Below are positions 61,324-64,000 of a stretch of 64,000 nt of DNA, one piece after another. Position 1 is the first letter of the stretch, and each line of letters opens with the position of its first letter. The position numbers were made by a program, and so were the translations under genes. The stretch is from assembly GCF_021462265.1 (NCBI RefSeq), contig NZ_JAJONF010000048.1:1-64000 (forward strand), in the 5' to 3' direction. This stretch comes from Streptomyces shenzhenensis (GTDB lineage: Bacteria > Actinomycetota > Actinomycetes > Streptomycetales > Streptomycetaceae). Under the pieces are notes generated by a model. The model made no database searches. It worked only from the letters and a program-made list of their open reading frames with translations, and was not told the DNA's origin.

Positions 61324-62636
61324 CCCCCGCACCCCGGCTCTCGGGAACCCACTACACGGTGGCCGTGGTCGGCGGCGGCCAGGCCGGCCTGTCGGCAAGT
61401 CACTGCCTGGGCGAGCGCGGCGTCGACCACGTGGTGATCGAGGCCCACCGGGTCGGGCACGAGTGGCGCGAGCGCCGCTGGGACTCCTTCTGCCTGGTGA
61501 CCCCCAACTGGCAGTGCAGACTGCCCGGCCACCCCTACGCGGGTGCCGACCCCGACGGCTTCATGGTCCGCGACGACATCGTGCGCTACCTGGAGGAGTA
61601 CGTCGCCGCCTTCCGGCCCCCGCTGGTGGAGGGCGTGGCCGTGACCCGGCTGCGCCGCTCGGCGAGCGGAGTCTTCGAGATCGGCACCACCGCCGGTGAG
61701 TTCACCGCCGACCAGGTCGTCGTGGCCACCGGCCCCTACCACACCCCGAAGCTGCCCCGCATGGCCGAGCGACTGCCCGCCGGCGTCGAACAGTTCCACT
61801 CCTCCGGCTACCGCAACCCCGGCCAGCTCCCGGACGGCGCGGTCCTCGTGGTCGGCACCGGCCAGTCCGGCTGCCAGATCGCCGAGGACCTCCACCTCGC
61901 CGGCCGGCAGGTGCACCTCGCGGTCGGCAGCGCGCCCCGGGTCGCCCGCTTCTACCGCGGCCGTGACTGCGTGGCCTGGCTGGACGACATGGGCCACTAC
62001 GACAAGAGCATCGACGGGTTCGACGACGCCGACGCGGTGCGCCTGCGGGTCAACCACTACGTCACCGGGCGCGACGGCGGCCGCGACATCGACCTGAGGG
62101 CCTTCGCCCGCGACGGGATGCGCCTGTACGGCCGCCTCAAGGACGTCAAGGGACCGGTCCTGGAGTTCGCCGACGACCTCGAGGCCAACCTCGACCACGC
62201 CGACGCGGTGGCCGAGAGCATCAAGGACGCCATCGACGCGTACATCGAGGCCACCGGCGTCCAGGCGGTCACCGAGGCCCGCTACCGGCCCGTATGGCGG
62301 CCGGACCGGCAGCCGAGCGCCCTCGACCTCGCCGCGGCCGGCATCACCTCCGTCGTCTGGGCCACCGGCTTCACCCGCGACCACCGCTGGATCGAGATTC
62401 CCGCCTTCGACGGCCGCGGCTACCCCATGCACTGGCGGGGCGTCAGCAACGTCCCCGGCCTGTACTTCCTGGGCCTGCCCTGGCAGTACACCTGGGGTTC
62501 GGGCCGGTTCGAGGCGGTGGGCCGGGACGCCGAGTTCCTCGCGGACCACATCGACGCCTCGCGCCGCCTGGCCGACGTGTGCGGCACCCTCACCGGCGCC
62601 CCCAACGCCCTCGCGGCCGCCCTCCCGATCGGCTGA
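61320..62636 (+). CDS. MSMEG_0569-family flavin-dependent oxidoreductase
   Basis: 438 residues from GTG 61320. The FAD Rossmann motif VAVVGGGQAGLSASHCLGE is at residues 13-31 and the NADPH motif VLVVGTGQSGCQIAEDL near 177. WDSFCLVTPNWQCRLPGHPY is characteristic of this family of flavin monooxygenase-like enzymes, and SVVWATGFTRDH and WQYTWGSGRFEAVGRDAEF are near the C-terminus. It belongs to the Nit1C cluster; the substrate is unknown. It is coupled to the gene before it and 5 bp from the next. Confidence 0.9.
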   Translation: MTPAPRLSGTHYTVAVVGGGQAGLSASHCLGERGVDHVVIEAHRVGHEWRERRWDSFCLVTPNWQCRLPGHPYAGADPDGFMVRDDIVRYLEEYVAAFRPPLVEGVAVTRLRRSASGVFEIGTTAGEFTADQVVVATGPYHTPKLPRMAERLPAGVEQFHSSGYRNPGQLPDGAVLVVGTGQSGCQIAEDLHLAGRQVHLAVGSAPRVARFYRGRDCVAWLDDMGHYDKSIDGFDDADAVRLRVNHYVTGRDGGRDIDLRAFARDGMRLYGRLKDVKGPVLEFADDLEANLDHADAVAESIKDAIDAYIEATGVQAVTEARYRPVWRPDRQPSALDLAAAGITSVVWATGFTRDHRWIEIPAFDGRGYPMHWRGVSNVPGLYFLGLPWQYTWGSGRFEAVGRDAEFLADHIDASRRLADVCGTLTGAPNALAAALPIG

Positions 62637-62641
62637 CGGCC

Positions 62642-63457
62642 ATGGTCTTCGACGCCCACCGTCACCTCGGTGTCCTGCCCGCCTATCCCTTCTACGGCGG
62701 CCCGCCCGTCAACCCCGACACCACCGCCCGCGCCACCATCAAACAGCTCGTCGCCGACCTGGACGCCGAGGGCACCGAACGCGCCCTGGTCATCCCCAAT
62801 TACGGCGTCCCCGACCCGGCCGTCGCCTTCTCCTTCAACGAGCTGGTGATCGAGGCCGCCCAGTCCGACGACCGGATCCGCGCGGGCCTGTGGGTCTCGC
62901 CGCGCCCCGAGGACGGGCAACGCACCAGCCAGGCACTGGCGTTGGCGGGGGAGCCCGGTGTGAAGGCGCTCAAACTGAGCTTCCTGCTCGGCGGCCGCCC
63001 CACCGACCCGGCCTGCCGTCCGCAGCTCGACCGGATCTTCGCCACCGCTGCCCGGCACGGCCTGGTGGTCCACGTCCACACCTCTCCGGGCGCCGCCTCC
63101 GACATCGACGAGGTCGGCCACCTCGTCGACTGGTACGCCGACCGGGTTCCCGTCCATCTCGTGCACTTCGGCGGCGGGATGAGCGGGCACATCAAGCTCG
63201 CCGGTGCCCGTTTCTTCGACTGGATCGCCGCCGGCAAGCGCGTCTACACCGACCTCTCCTGGGCCATCGGCTTCCTGCCGTTCTGGCTCGCCCGGGAGAT
63301 CGAGCAGCGCGGCCTCGGCCACGACCGCGTGCTCTTCGCCAGTGACCAGCCGTGGGGCGACTTCACCGGCGAATACGCCCGTCTCGCGCAAGCCACCGGC
63401 GGCGGCCAACTCGCCGACCTGGTCTTCCGCGACACCTTCGCCGCCCTCTACGACTGA
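62642..63457 (+). CDS. Amidohydrolase family protein of the Nit1C cluster
   Basis: 271 residues. Amidohydrolase-2 TIM barrel: metal motif VFDAHRHLG at residues 2-10, ALVIPNYG, KALKLSFLLGG, VVHVHTSPGA (near 143) and the late Asp in VLFASDQPWGDF. One or two metal ions are expected. It lies between the MSMEG_0569- and MSMEG_0572-type genes, so it probably hydrolyses an intermediate of the same unresolved pathway. Confidence 0.82.
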   Translation: MVFDAHRHLGVLPAYPFYGGPPVNPDTTARATIKQLVADLDAEGTERALVIPNYGVPDPAVAFSFNELVIEAAQSDDRIRAGLWVSPRPEDGQRTSQALALAGEPGVKALKLSFLLGGRPTDPACRPQLDRIFATAARHGLVVHVHTSPGAASDIDEVGHLVDWYADRVPVHLVHFGGGMSGHIKLAGARFFDWIAAGKRVYTDLSWAIGFLPFWLAREIEQRGLGHDRVLFASDQPWGDFTGEYARLAQATGGGQLADLVFRDTFAALYD

Positions 63458-63498
63458 CCACCCCCCGCCCGACCCCCGCCTCGCACAAGGAGAGAACC

Positions 63499-64000
63499 AT
63501 GTCCCAAGCCGCCCAGCTCAGCGACGTCGAGCAGAAGTCCCTCGGCGAGATCCCGCACCCCTCACTCCCCGAGGGCTCCAGCATCTACGGCTCCACCAAG
63601 GTCTTCCCCGACTACCAGGCCGAGGACGGCGAGACCTACTTCACCCTCGTCCACGGCATCGCCCACGAGTCGTCCGTGTCCTTCGTCGCCGTCCTGCAGG
63701 CCACCCGCGCCCTGCGCAAGGGCTTCGAGACCGCCATCTACTTCTACGGCCCAGGCTCCCTCAACTGCCTGGCCACCCGGGGCTTCCCCACCGTCGGCAA
63801 CTCCGCCTTCCCCGGCGAGCACAACATCAACAACCAGCTCAAGACGTTCATCGCCGAAGGCGGCAAGGTCTACTGCTGCCGCTTCGGGCTGTCCCTGCAC
63901 GGCGCCCGCGAGGAGGACCTCATCGAGGGCGTCATCCCCACCCACCCCCTCGACGTCCAGGACGCGTTGATCCACTACGCGCGCAAGGGCGCCATCATCA
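63499..64000 (+). CDS. MSMEG_0572-family nitrogen starvation response protein, 3' end outside window
   Basis: 167 codons are visible from ATG 63499 (AAGGAGAG upstream). VEQKSLGEIPHPSLPEGSSI, YFTLVHGIAHESSVSFVAVL, FYGPGSLNCLATRGFP and GGKVYCCRFGLSLHGAREED are typical of this DsrE-like family found only in Nit1C clusters. The conserved Cys pair (YCCRFG) may be functional. The Nit1 nitrilase, radical-SAM and acetyltransferase genes would be expected beyond the window. Confidence 0.88.
   Translation, partial: MSQAAQLSDVEQKSLGEIPHPSLPEGSSIYGSTKVFPDYQAEDGETYFTLVHGIAHESSVSFVAVLQATRALRKGFETAIYFYGPGSLNCLATRGFPTVGNSAFPGEHNINNQLKTFIAEGGKVYCCRFGLSLHGAREEDLIEGVIPTHPLDVQDALIHYARKGAII

Noticed and set aside
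1..64000. tRNA or rRNA genes
   Set aside because: No cloverleaf-like sequences with CCA-adjacent acceptor stems or rRNA motifs were recognised, including near the integrase remnant.

Overview
The window is high-GC actinobacterial DNA, almost certainly Streptomyces. The evidence is very high third-position GC, many GTG starts, GGAGG-type ribosome sites, SpoIIE/HATPase phosphatases, LAL-type and GAF LuxR regulators, HxlR regulators, NIS siderophore synthetases, DUF397-type remnants, and the short intergenic repeats common in this genus. I recognised no rRNA, tRNA or CRISPR array.

Layout. (1) 1-8.2 kb: the 3' part of a giant protein gene that starts before the window, followed at once by a membrane-anchored ricin-type lectin gene. 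(2) 8.2-23.6 kb: a heavily rearranged accessory region. It holds fragments of IS3, ISL3 (two halves), IS110 and IS1380 transposases and a tyrosine integrase, and scraps of an acyl-CoA ligase, a flavoprotein, an aspartyl-tRNA synthetase and a SpoIIE phosphatase. Among them lie apparently intact genes: a winged-helix/hydrolase fusion, a small secreted protein and two SpoIIE phosphatases. Three neighbouring minus-strand genes (a second winged-helix/hydrolase fusion, a copCD copper gene and a small membrane protein) each carry an apparent frameshift. A 20-bp sequence occurs as a direct repeat at both ends of this region (8631 and 23572). (3) 23.6-31.3 kb: a CorA transporter, an AlkZ-like winged-helix protein, a secreted trypsin-like protease, a 931-residue LAL regulator and a GAF-LuxR regulator. 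(4) 31.4-34.7 kb: two translationally coupled acyl-CoA ligases, divergent from the GAF-LuxR regulator. (5) 34.8-46.4 kb: ureide/glyoxylate and purine catabolism. It contains glyoxylate carboligase, tartronate semialdehyde reductase, hydroxypyruvate isomerase, a small regulator pair, and a four-gene urate operon (OHCU decarboxylase, HIU hydrolase, uricase, 8-oxoguanine-deaminase-like amidohydrolase). A PolX DNA polymerase gene lies between. (6) 46.7-54.8 kb: regulators and assorted enzymes (AraC, NmrA-like, HxlR plus an MFS remnant, thioesterase, histidine phosphatase, DppA peptidase, AlaA-like aminotransferase, a second HxlR). (7) 54.8-60.2 kb: a VWA/membrane protein pair and two divergent NIS siderophore synthetases. 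(8) 60.2-61.0 kb: a gene-free stretch with a 25-bp tandem repeat. (9) 61.0-64.0 kb: the start of a Nit1C-type nitrogen-starvation cluster that runs off the window.

How the parts work together. The gcl and hyi promoters share a palindromic operator (TTCCG-N5-CGGAA type), so they form one glyoxylate regulon fed by urate and allantoin breakdown. The urate operon has its own well-formed promoter with a different palindrome over the -35 box. Several regulators look self-controlled: the second HxlR gene has two palindromes 21 bp apart in its promoter, and both winged-helix/hydrolase paralogues have a -10 box exactly six bases before a GTG start, which suggests leaderless mRNAs.

The most promising candidates for new biology are the winged-helix/hydrolase paralogues, the giant protein with its lectin partner, and the Nit1C cluster with a possible GlnR-like site upstream.
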